Origin: Treponema sp.
Lineage (GTDB): Bacteria > Spirochaetota > Spirochaetia > Treponematales > Breznakiellaceae
Reading direction: 5' to 3'
Assembly: GCA_031273405.1 (NCBI GenBank)
Contig: JAISRW010000058.1
Coordinates: forward strand, 1 to 11,190
Length of the DNA stretch: 11,190 nt
This document shows, in pieces, positions 1 through 6,337 of this stretch. Position 1 is the first letter of the stretch. Every line of letters starts with the position of its first letter. Made by a program: the position numbers and the translations under genes. The notes beneath the pieces are model-generated. The model was not told the DNA's origin. It did not search any database and worked only from the letters and a program-made list of their open reading frames with translations.

Positions 1-1469
1 CCCTGTGGGCCGCCGAGGGAACGGTGATCTTCTTCTTCGGCCTCAGGGTAAACCGGCACAAAGCGTCGCGGACCCTCATGGATTGGAAAATTGAAGCTTC
101 GGGGCTTCTCATACATTTCGCCTCGGCCGTCGCTTTCTTCGCCGGCCTCTCCCACTTCTCAGGGGACTTCCTCCCCTGGCGGAGCCCCGCCTTTCTTGGC
201 TCCCTGGTCATAGCCTTTTCGGCCCTGGTCATGGTGATCCTGGCAAACAAATTCCCCCCCGGAGGGGGGGAAAAATTCACGCCGGTTTTTTCCGTTATCG
301 CCGTGCTCTGGGCTCTGGCCTGGTGGCTGGGGGGATGGTACTTTGAAATGGCGCGGGTCCTCGACAATCCGGGGGAGGCCTTTTTTATCCTCATCTCCTT
401 TACCGCCCTGGGAACTTACGGGGCGGCCCGGTTTTTCAGATCCTCCGCTTTGTATATAGGCCTCGTACCCGCCCCGGTCTTTGCCCTCATGAGAATCCTG
501 TGGGTTTATTCAGGGCGTTTTTACTATTTTGATTTCCGGGAGATCTTCGGCGTTAACTTTTTCTCTCCCCTCTGGCGGCTGGGCTGGATTTGCTTTTTTG
601 CCCTCCAGGTTCTGCTTGTCTTCCTCACCCTCCGGGAAAAGGGGGAGAGAAAAAAATCCCTCGGCCTTTGGCTTTTCACCGATCTTTTTATTGCCCTGGC
701 AGTCCTGTGTCCTTCGGGCCGTTATCTCACGGCTTATCTTGAGCTCTCGGTATCCTGGACAAGCTTCGCCGGTCTTTTGCCCCTTTTCGGGGCAATGATT
801 TTCCTGTCCCTTCTTTTTCCCGGGAGGCTCAAAAAACAGCTTAATGCCGGTGAAAAAAAGCTCGTCCTTTTCGCCCTCCCCCTCATCCTTTCGCTGATTT
901 TGGGGCTCTGGTTTCTGGTTACCCTCTTTATGCCGGGAGATCCGGCGCCGCTCCCCCTCTATGTCCCCCTGGTGAATCCCCTGGATCTGCTGGAAGGTTT
1001 CTGCATAGGCGTAACAATTTTCTGGCTCTTGGGGCTGCGAACAAAAGGAGGCGGTATACCGGCGCCCGGAAAGCCCCTGGTCTTTGTTCTGGCCGATGTT
1101 GCGGTTTTTGTCTGGTTCATCGCCATCCTGGCCCGGAGCGTTCATTTTTACGGCGCCGTACCTTTCCGCGGCGTCCTGGGGGCCGACGCCTTTCATTTGA
1201 GCTTATTCATTTTCTGCGCCCTTTACGGAATCGCCCATATTATCGGAGGACGCCGCCTGCCCCGCCGGGGCATCTGGATCGCCGGGGCAATGCTTACGGC
1301 GGCCGATATTGCTAAGCTCCTTCTCTTCGATATGGCCGGCGCCGGCGTCCCCTACCGTATTCTTTCCTTCTTTATTGCCGGCTTCATTCTCCTTTTTATC
1401 GGATGGGCCGCGCCCCTGCCTCCGGTAAGGCAGGCGGAAGTCCGGCCCGGGGAAAAGGAACAACCATGA
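1..1469 (+). CDS. DUF2339-type polytopic membrane protein, 3' part only
   Basis: The reading frame is open from position 3 to the TGA at 1467-1469 (488 visible residues), so the gene begins upstream of the window; the GTG at 24 is in frame but internal, not the start. The visible start reads LWAAEGTVIFFFGLRVNR, which matches the repeated W-A-x-E-G-x-x-x-x-x-G-L-R pattern of DUF2339 membrane proteins. The remainder is a long series of hydrophobic segments (about a dozen) separated by short charged loops, ending in a short charged tail. Function is unknown for the family; a role in the cell envelope is usually presumed. In many bacteria a DUF2339 gene is followed by a DUF3999 gene, and a DUF3999 remnant overlaps its stop codon here (ATGA). 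Family call is fairly secure; a generic multi-spanning membrane protein is the fallback. Confidence 0.82.
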   Translation, partial: LWAAEGTVIFFFGLRVNRHKASRTLMDWKIEASGLLIHFASAVAFFAGLSHFSGDFLPWRSPAFLGSLVIAFSALVMVILANKFPPGGGEKFTPVFSVIAVLWALAWWLGGWYFEMARVLDNPGEAFFILISFTALGTYGAARFFRSSALYIGLVPAPVFALMRILWVYSGRFYYFDFREIFGVNFFSPLWRLGWICFFALQVLLVFLTLREKGERKKSLGLWLFTDLFIALAVLCPSGRYLTAYLELSVSWTSFAGLLPLFGAMIFLSLLFPGRLKKQLNAGEKKLVLFALPLILSLILGLWFLVTLFMPGDPAPLPLYVPLVNPLDLLEGFCIGVTIFWLLGLRTKGGGIPAPGKPLVFVLADVAVFVWFIAILARSVHFYGAVPFRGVLGADAFHLSLFIFCALYGIAHIIGGRRLPRRGIWIAGAMLTAADIAKLLLFDMAGAGVPYRILSFFIAGFILLFIGWAAPLPPVRQAEVRPGEKEQP

Positions 1470-1896
1470 ACAAACCTCCTTCCCGTAACTCCCGCAGGCT
1501 GCCGGGATTCCTTTCTCCTTTTGCCGGGGATGAGGCTCTCCTCTGTTGAAGCAGTCCCTCCCAAACCCGAAGACTTCGCGGGCGCCTACGGGCTCACGGG
1601 GCAGGCGGGAAGCCTCCTGCGCCTGGAACTACCGGCGGAGGTCTTCATGGGAGCGGAACGCCCTGATCTGGGGGATCTGCGGATCTTCGACGCGGAGCGC
1701 GGAAGCTCCGTCGAAACAAGTTTCGCTGGAACTGCTTCCGGCCCTTCCCACGGGTTTGGCGCGGTACGAACCGAGGCCCCAGCGGATAAAAGAGGATCAC
1801 GCCTTCGGGGTATGGGTCCTCTGGGGCGTCCTGATTCTCGCGGTGATACTCCTCTCGTCCCTGGCCTTTGCGATAGCCCGGTCAATGCGAAATTAG
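1466..1896 (+). pseudogene. Decayed DUF3999 gene: frameshifted and internally deleted
   Basis: The ATG at 1466 overlaps the DUF2339 stop and has a well-spaced AAAAGGAA ribosome site at 1453-1460, but its frame ends after 27 codons (TGA 1547-1549). The frame starting near 1500 carries FLLLPGM, then PKPEDFAGAYGL, LLRLELPAEVF and DLGDLRIFDAE, the typical exported N-terminus of DUF3999 proteins. From about 1726 the next frame carries LELLPALPTGLARYEPRP, a single hydrophobic span (about 1811-1875) and the stop at 1894-1896, which resembles the family's C-terminal membrane anchor. Full-length members are roughly 400-480 residues, so about two thirds is missing between about 1715 and 1726. Two frame changes plus a deletion mean no functional product is expected. 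A 5-bp inverted pair GAAAC-AA-GTTTC lies at the presumed junction (1713-1724). Confidence 0.75.
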
Positions 1897-1956
1897 CAGC
1901 CTGCCGGATATAAGGAATTACCAAAATAATATTCGACTCTACGGTTCTCCCGGCTC

Positions 1957-1985
1957 TTCCAAGAAGCGCGAAACTCGGGTAGAAT
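1957..1985 (+). promoter_or_regulatory. Candidate promoter, possible leaderless start
   Basis: A TAGAAT hexamer (1980-1985) resembles a -10 box and lies 7 bases before the ATG at 1993. The -35 position at 17-bp spacing reads TTCCAA, a weak match. Because the preceding gene is dead, the synthase needs its own promoter. If this one is used, the transcript would start at or next to the ATG. Confidence 0.3.
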
Positions 1986-1992
1986 ACATTTC

Positions 1993-3012
1993 ATGCAAAA
2001 CGACTATACCCTATATCTGGAAAAAATAGAGGATGTCCTCAATGTGTGGCTGCCCGAAGCCCCCGATCCTTCCTGGGCCGGGAAGGTTTTTAGCGGGCTG
2101 GGGGGGGGCTTTCAGCTTGAACTGGTCTCTTCCCTTGTCAGGCCGGGCCGGGACCTTTTAAGCCGGGGGGGGAAACGCTGGCGGCCTCTGCTCATGGTGC
2201 TGCTGGCCGAAACCCTTGGGGGCGCCGCGAGGGCGGAGGCGGCCCTATCCATTACCCCCCTGGTGGAATTTCCTCATAACGCCAGCCTCATCCATGACGA
2301 TATCGAGGATAATTCCGATGAACGCCGGGGGACGCCGGCGGTTCACATTCTTTACGGGATCGATACGGCCATCAACGCCGGGGCCTTTCTCTATTTTCTG
2401 CCCCTGGCCTGCCTTGACGCCTCGGCTTTGTCTCCGGAAGACAAGAACCGCATCCACCGGATCTGGGGGGAATACATGCGGCGTCTCCACTTCGGGCAGG
2501 CCATGGACATTGCCTGGCACAGGGACTACGACTCCCTTCCGGCCCTGGACGACTACTACCGGATGTGCCGGCTCAAGACCGGGTGCCTGGCGCGGTTGGC
2601 GGCTGTTCTGGGGGCATACTGCGGCTGTTCCGGGGCCGAGTCCGAGGCGAAGCGTTACGGAGAAGCCGCCGAAAGCCTGGGAGTTGGCTTCCAGATTTTG
2701 GACGATGTAAAGAACCTTACTACGGGAATCCCCGGCAAGAAGCGCGGCGATGATGTGGTGGAAGGCAAGAAAAGCCTCCCGGTGCTGCTCTACCTTCATC
2801 GGCATCCGGAAAAGAGGGAATTCGCAGCCCGGTGTTTTGCCGCCGCCCGTTCCGCCGGGATAGGTGCTCCTGAGATAGAAGAATTTATCGGCGTCCTTGG
2901 GAGCGCGGGGGTTCTGGAAGAAGCCCTGGAGCGGGGGCGGGAACTTATCGCCGGGAGCAGGGATTGTTTTAGCGGGGAAGGGTTTGCGGCTTTTTTTGAT
3001 TTAATCAGTTGA
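1993..3012 (+). CDS. Polyprenyl diphosphate synthase (trans-isoprenyl, medium/long-chain type)
   Basis: A 339-residue protein of the trans-isoprenyl diphosphate synthase family, which adds isopentenyl diphosphate to allylic diphosphates in the cytoplasm to make quinone side chains or carrier lipids. Diagnostic sites: GGKRWRP at residues 59-65 (IPP binding), the first Asp-rich motif DDIEDNSDERRG at 102-113, GQAMD, KTG, and the second motif FQILDDVKN with D237, D238 and N241. The residues five and four positions before the first motif are Ala and Ser, not bulky aromatics, which in this family favours products longer than farnesyl diphosphate. The second motif ends in Asn rather than Asp, a variant also seen in some geranylgeranyl synthases. 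No good Shine-Dalgarno is visible. The BFN gene follows immediately. Chain length cannot be fixed from sequence. Confidence 0.88.
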   Translation: MQNDYTLYLEKIEDVLNVWLPEAPDPSWAGKVFSGLGGGFQLELVSSLVRPGRDLLSRGGKRWRPLLMVLLAETLGGAARAEAALSITPLVEFPHNASLIHDDIEDNSDERRGTPAVHILYGIDTAINAGAFLYFLPLACLDASALSPEDKNRIHRIWGEYMRRLHFGQAMDIAWHRDYDSLPALDDYYRMCRLKTGCLARLAAVLGAYCGCSGAESEAKRYGEAAESLGVGFQILDDVKNLTTGIPGKKRGDDVVEGKKSLPVLLYLHRHPEKREFAARCFAAARSAGIGAPEIEEFIGVLGSAGVLEEALERGRELIAGSRDCFSGEGFAAFFDLIS

Positions 3013-3020
3013 GGGGTGGA
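3011..3020 (+). promoter_or_regulatory. Ribosome binding site deciding the BFN start
   Basis: The purine run GAGGGGTGGA lies just before the ATG at 3024 with a normal gap. This favours 3024 over the in-frame TTG at 3009, which overlaps the synthase stop and has no such site. Confidence 0.55.
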
Positions 3021-3023
3021 GCC

Positions 3024-3650
3024 ATGGAAGATATGAAAGATCTGAACGAGAAACCGGATATGGTAGAGGCTGAAATTTGGGCTATCACTCAGACCGGGCA
3101 GGGAAACGCCGTGATGCTCCGGCCTTTTGGGGAGGAAATGGTGATACCCATCTTTGTCGGCCCCTTGGAAGCCCAATCCATACTCATAGGATTTGACCAC
3201 ATCCAGACTGAACGGCCTCTTACCCACGATTTGTTTCTAACGCTGATGGAACAGACAGGGTTTGCCATGCTTCAGGCGGAGGTTTCGGACCTGAAGGATA
3301 ATATTTTTTACGGTCGCCTGTGTTTCCTCGGCCCCAATCATCCCGCCCAGGCGCCTCTCGTTTTGGACGCCCGGCCTTCAGACGCCTTGGCCCTGGCGGT
3401 CAGGACAGGCTGCCCTATCCTGACCTCCCGCAAGCTGCTGGAGCGGGCGGGAATCATGCCGGACATAATTTCTGATAACCAGGAAATCGATCTTCCCGGC
3501 CTGGCGCCTTTGGCGAAAAACACAAAGAGGGAAACCGGGAAGGAAAGCCCCCAGAGCCTCAGGCAGGAGCTTGAAAGAGCCGTAGCGGCGGAAGACTATG
3601 AGAAGGCCGCGAAACTAAGGGACAGATTGATTCGTGCCGAAGGGGTTTAA
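3024..3650 (+). CDS. Bifunctional nuclease (BFN/DUF151) with C-terminal UVR motif
   Basis: A 208-residue protein. Residues about 12-150 carry the DUF151/BFN signature: VIPIFVGPLEAQSI, RPLTHDL, and DARPSDALALAVRTGCPI followed by a conserved helix. The domain was described as a nuclease in a plant protein and is common in bacteria, where its role is poorly known. Residues about 170-205 (LRQELERAVAAEDYEKAA and following) form a UVR helical hairpin like that of UvrB/UvrC, suggesting a contact with nucleotide-excision repair or Clp-type partners. The ATG at 3024 is preferred because of its ribosome site. It lies 11 bp past the synthase stop, so the two are likely cotranscribed. Oddly, the last seven codons and the stop (3630-3650) lie inside a 26-bp repeat copied 114 bp downstream, so the native C-terminus may have been replaced. 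Confidence 0.88.
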   Translation: MEDMKDLNEKPDMVEAEIWAITQTGQGNAVMLRPFGEEMVIPIFVGPLEAQSILIGFDHIQTERPLTHDLFLTLMEQTGFAMLQAEVSDLKDNIFYGRLCFLGPNHPAQAPLVLDARPSDALALAVRTGCPILTSRKLLERAGIMPDIISDNQEIDLPGLAPLAKNTKRETGKESPQSLRQELERAVAAEDYEKAAKLRDRLIRAEGV

Positions 3651-3652
3651 TA
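3627..3652 (+). repeat. 26-bp direct repeat, copy 1
   Basis: Identical base for base to 3741-3766. The core is TTCG-TGC-CGAA followed by GGGGTTTAATA. This copy contains the end and stop codon of the BFN gene. A related shorter copy, with CAG in the 3-base loop, lies at the right edge of the window. Confidence 0.85.
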
Positions 3653-3690
3653 CCTCGCCCCTTGGGGCGGTTAAAAAGTATTAAACCCCT
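3641..3690 (+). terminator. Nested hairpin after the BFN gene, likely terminator or palindromic repeat
   Basis: AGGGGTTTAATA (3641-3652) pairs perfectly with TATTAAACCCCT (3679-3690), 12 bp. Inside it CGCCCC (3656-3661) faces GGGGCG (3664-3669), giving a second short stem. It spans the BFN stop codon and could stop transcription of the synthase-BFN unit, although no T-run follows on the plus strand. Confidence 0.5.
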
Positions 3691-3710
3691 GAGTGCAACC
3701 ACCTTTTGAG

Positions 3711-3742
3711 AACAACATACCCGCTGCTTGCGCGGGGTTGTT
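3711..3742 (+). repeat. Bulged hairpin
   Basis: AACAAC (3711-3716) pairs with GTTGTT (3737-3742) and CCCGC (3720-3724) with GCGGG (3732-3736), leaving a 3-base bulge and a 7-base loop. It is the second of three consecutive hairpins in this gap. Confidence 0.45.
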
Positions 3743-3766
3743 GATTCGTGCCGAAGGGGTTTAATA
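3741..3766 (+). repeat. 26-bp direct repeat, copy 2
   Basis: Exact copy of 3627-3652, 114 bp further on. Its end forms the third hairpin of the gap, GGGGTT-TAAT-AACCCC at 3756-3771. From there to 3935 the DNA shows no gene; it includes a tRNA T-loop-like string at 3783-3795 without a cloverleaf, then an A+T-rich promoter zone. Confidence 0.85.
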
Positions 3767-3911
3767 ACCCCGCCGAACTTTTGGTTCGAAACCCCATGCT
3801 CTGCCTCCACCGCATAAGCGGGTTCTTGGGTTGGTTGATTCTTCTTGCCGGAGAAAAGAAAAAATCCGTATAAACAGGGTTTCCCAAAACACGGTTAGTT
3901 TTAAGAGAGGC

Positions 3912-3954
3912 TTTTAATAGCCGATAATATTATAGTATAATTAGTATTCAAGGA
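3912..3954 (+). promoter_or_regulatory. Promoter and ribosome site upstream of the M23 peptidase
   Basis: A perfect TATAAT lies at 3936-3941 in an A+T-rich stretch, with a weak TTTTAA at the -35 position (3912-3917). AGGA (3951-3954) sits 9 bases before an ATG at 3964. Transcription therefore probably starts near 3948, far upstream of the start codon that begins the signal peptide (4150). Confidence 0.55.
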
Positions 3955-4054
3955 TATAGATATATGAAAAAGGTAGCGTGGCTAAAAGATCAACAACCTC
4001 GTCCTGAATGGCATCTGATTTTAGTCCGTGGTATGTTGTTTTTAAGAAGTGTTT

Positions 4055-4148
4055 GCGCTAAAGGGTTTAATGTCGTTTTAAGCGTCCTAAAGCTTGCGCA
4101 CATCGAATCGAAGCTTTGCAGCGTGCAGAAGGTATTAAACCATTGCGC
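4055..4148 (+). repeat. Imperfect inverted-repeat element between promoter and M23 signal peptide
   Basis: GCGCTAAAGGGTTTAAT (4055-4071) is mirrored by ATTAAACCATTGCGC (4134-4148): both ends share GCGC and GGTTTAAT in opposite orientation. Inside, AAAGCTT (4089-4095) pairs with AAGCTTT (4111-4117). The GGGTTTAAT core recalls the 26-bp repeats downstream of the BFN gene, so this may be a related mobile palindrome. It stays open in the M23 reading frame. Confidence 0.45.
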
Positions 4149-4149
4149 T

Positions 4150-5118
4150 ATGAATAAAAATTTTCTTAGGATTTTATTTGTATATTCCCTTGTCTGTTAT
4201 GCTTGTTTCCCCAGGGTTTTTTCCGCTTCCGGGGCGGCGGAAGCCGAAACCTTGCCCGAGCTAAACGCCGAAAACGGCATGGGGGGCGGCATGACGGCAG
4301 AACAGGTCCCGGCGGTTTATGCCGGGGTTTCTGCCAGGGAAGATACGGAAATTCTTGGGGTTCCCGAGCCCGAGGAATATTCAAGACCCCATCTGCTCGC
4401 CTTTACCAGCTATAAAGTGAAGCCCGGCGATATAATCAGCAGCATCGCCATTGAGACCGGCTTGAGCCAAAGTACCGTCATTTCCGTAAACAAGATAAAG
4501 AATACCCGGATTCTCCAGATAGGGCAGACCCTCAGAATACCCAACCAAGACGGTATCTCTTATACCGTGCAAAAGAACGATACCCTGCTTTCCATCGCCG
4601 AAAAATACAAGATCGATCCTGAAGCTGTCAAAACAGCCAACGAGCTTTTTTCGGATGCCCTTGAGGTCGGCTCGGAATTGTTTCTGCCTGGGGCCCGGCT
4701 TGGTTCGGTAGAGCTTCAGGAGATAAACGGGGATCTTTTTATGTGGCCCACGGCAGGTTACATTACCTCCCTCTACGGCTATAGGGCAAACCCCTTCGGC
4801 GGCGGGGCCCGGCAGTTTCATTCCGGCCTGGATATTGGCGCTCCCATGGGTACCCCGGTCAAGGCGGCCATGGCAGGCCGGGTTTCTACTGCGGGGTACG
4901 ACAAAATTTTAGGGAACTATGTGGTTATTTCCCACCATTCCGGTTATCGTACTCTCTATGGCCACATGAGCTACATCAGGATTAGAGCCGGCGCCTATGT
5001 ATCGGCCGGGCAGAGGATAGGCGATGTCGGCAGTACCGGACTCAGCACGGGTCCCCATCTTCATTTTACGGTCTACAAGAACGGCGTCACGGTAAATCCC
5101 CGGAACCTGATAAAATAA
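4150..5118 (+). CDS. LysM-LysM-M23 family cell-wall peptidase
   Basis: Exported murein endopeptidase-type protein of 322 residues. The ATG at 4150 starts a typical signal peptide (MNKNFLRILFVYSLVCYACF, probable cleavage after VFSA). Two LysM peptidoglycan-binding modules follow: about residues 88-136, starting YKVKPGD, and 138-184, starting YTVQKND. The C-terminal M23 (LytM-like) domain begins near WPTAGYITSLYGYR. Its zinc and catalytic residues are intact: H224 and D228 in FHSGLD, H272 in YGHM, and H303/H305 in HLHF. It probably trims or binds peptidoglycan in the periplasm, or acts as an amidase activator. The frame is also open from an ATG at 3964, which has the visible promoter and ribosome site; that would add 62 residues before the signal peptide. 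I prefer 4150 because of the signal peptide, but its own ribosome site is poor. Confidence 0.88.
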   Translation: MNKNFLRILFVYSLVCYACFPRVFSASGAAEAETLPELNAENGMGGGMTAEQVPAVYAGVSAREDTEILGVPEPEEYSRPHLLAFTSYKVKPGDIISSIAIETGLSQSTVISVNKIKNTRILQIGQTLRIPNQDGISYTVQKNDTLLSIAEKYKIDPEAVKTANELFSDALEVGSELFLPGARLGSVELQEINGDLFMWPTAGYITSLYGYRANPFGGGARQFHSGLDIGAPMGTPVKAAMAGRVSTAGYDKILGNYVVISHHSGYRTLYGHMSYIRIRAGAYVSAGQRIGDVGSTGLSTGPHLHFTVYKNGVTVNPRNLIK

Positions 5119-5195
5119 GCGGGGGACTCAACTTGTTACTTTTTCGACTTCGCGGTTAAAATTCCTTACCGGTTTGTTGAGTGAACGAGGGGCGG

Positions 5196-5211
5196 TGTTT
5201 CACGTGAAACA
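5196..5211. promoter_or_regulatory. parS-type ParB binding site
   Basis: TGTTTCACGTGAAACA is a perfect 16-bp palindrome and fits the well-known chromosomal parS consensus TGTTNCACGTGAAACA exactly. ParB (Spo0J) loads at such sites to organise and segregate the origin region. It lies between two convergent genes and contains the stop codon of the minus-strand DUF4838 gene (5200-5202). The 5119-5195 stretch before it holds no gene, only a weak ACTCAAC/GTTGAGT pair (5127-5133 and 5176-5182). Confidence 0.8.
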
Positions 5212-6279
5212 TTTATCTGCGCCGGGTTCTTCGGGGAGACATTCTATCCTGAAAAGATTAGATCTCATGGGGATATTGCTCTCTTCGCCGGGATTTTCCC
5301 AGTAAAGTATGAACGCCTCGGGGTTGATGGAAGCCAGCACATCGGCAACGGCATTAACGGCGATACGGTTCTGTTCCGCCGGCGTGAATGCCCGGCAGGT
5401 GGGGCAGGAACACCATGCCTCTTCTCCGTCCTTGTCCGGCCAAAGATTAAAAACCGAAATCCCTTCCGCGGCGCGAAAATATTTCGTCCCTTCAGATTTG
5501 ATGATGCCTATGACGCCGGGATTGGTCGGGCAGAAGTTGTATTGCTGTTTTCGCCTGCCTTCTTCCATGCGGAAAAGATCCCGGTGGAAGAGGAACAAAC
5601 GGCGGGGAACCATGAGGGACAACTCCCAGCCGCCCGCTTCAATCCCAAGGGCATATTCATCCGCAAGTTTTTGCAGAGTTTCCCGTTCCTTGCGGAAACG
5701 GCTTGAGAGGAGATCCTCAAAGGAAACGCATAGGGCGTCATATTTGTTCCGAGCCGCCCACTGAACCAGGGCTTCCCGGTTTTTAGGAGAAAACATCCGG
5801 CTGTTTTTGCCGGGAACAAAGCGGCGCCAGGAGGCCGGTCCCTTGCCGATATACCCCGAGGGTTCATAGGCGCCTGATGCGGCCAGGGCGTATCCGCCGT
5901 TTCTGTCCGCCATAGGAGAGGGCAGCTCTTCCCTGCCCGGCGCCGGCCACCGTACCCCGAGTTTCGCCAAAAAGTCGTAGATTCCCCCGCAAAGCCCCCG
6001 GTCCGATTCACCGTAGATCTCAACGCGCCCGGCGCCGGTCCGCCAGGTAAAGCCGTTCCGTTCCTGGACGCCGTTTTCGCTGTTGAGGACAACGATGGGC
6101 GCCGATTCGGGAGGCGCCGGCCCGGAGGCGTCCTCCAGAGCCGGTGGCTTTGCGGAAAGCCCGGCCCGTCCCCGCAGCAGGCCAATGCAGCGGGCCAGAT
6201 CTCCGGCGGCCTTTTCCGCGGCCGGTATGTTCGGGGGTACGAGGATTATCCACGCTTTGGAAACATCAAACCGAGGCAT
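5200..6279 (-). CDS. DUF4838 / GH67-N-like protein, probably C-terminally short
   Basis: A 359-residue protein. Residues about 7-120 resemble the alpha-glucuronidase N-terminal-like domain (SKAWIILVPPNIPAAEKAAG; then GLCGGIYDFLAKLGVRWPAP, the usual x-Y-D-F-L-x-x-x-G-x-R-W-x-x-P signature). From about 140 it follows DUF4838, including the WCSCPTCRAFTPAEQNR segment with C290, C292 and C295. Members are thought to be carbohydrate-active enzymes but are not well characterised. No signal peptide is evident. The family normally continues well past this length; here the protein stops inside the parS site (ending DKCFT), so it looks truncated and may be inactive. It starts 58 bp after the GH42 gene on the same strand. 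A TATAAT (minus strand, 6285-6290) lies only 5 bases before the ATG, and AAGG is too close to act as a ribosome site. Confidence 0.7.
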   Translation of the reverse strand: MPRFDVSKAWIILVPPNIPAAEKAAGDLARCIGLLRGRAGLSAKPPALEDASGPAPPESAPIVVLNSENGVQERNGFTWRTGAGRVEIYGESDRGLCGGIYDFLAKLGVRWPAPGREELPSPMADRNGGYALAASGAYEPSGYIGKGPASWRRFVPGKNSRMFSPKNREALVQWAARNKYDALCVSFEDLLSSRFRKERETLQKLADEYALGIEAGGWELSLMVPRRLFLFHRDLFRMEEGRRKQQYNFCPTNPGVIGIIKSEGTKYFRAAEGISVFNLWPDKDGEEAWCSCPTCRAFTPAEQNRIAVNAVADVLASINPEAFILYWENPGEESNIPMRSNLFRIECLPEEPGADKCFT

Positions 6280-6284
6280 GCCTT

Positions 6285-6290
6285 ATTATA
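6285..6290 (-). promoter_or_regulatory. Candidate -10 box directly before the DUF4838 start
   Basis: Reading on the minus strand, TATAAT is followed by AAGGC and then the ATG at 6279. No convincing -35 box is seen 17-18 bases upstream. If used, it would give an essentially leaderless transcript; otherwise the gene is expressed from the GH42 transcript. Confidence 0.3.
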
Positions 6291-6337
6291 CAACATCCGC
6301 CTTTTTTAATACAGAGGCTTTTGAGTCCGGCGAATGT

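Noticed and set aside
24..26. GTG as the start of the DUF2339 protein
   Set aside because: The frame is open to the window edge, and the family motif begins before this codon.
510..1196. 228-codon open frame on the minus strand
   Set aside because: Lies entirely opposite the DUF2339 gene. Its hydrophilic, Gly/Glu/Lys-rich translation is the antisense of membrane segments, and it has no ribosome site.
3783..3795. GGTTCGAAACCCC, similar to a tRNA T-loop
   Set aside because: The flanking bases do not form the 5-bp T stem, and no acceptor, D or anticodon arm can be built upstream.
3559..3887. Two minus-strand frames sharing IKPLRHES-like pieces
   Set aside because: The repeated peptide is just the 26-bp repeat translated twice. 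No ribosome site, and they overlap the BFN gene end.
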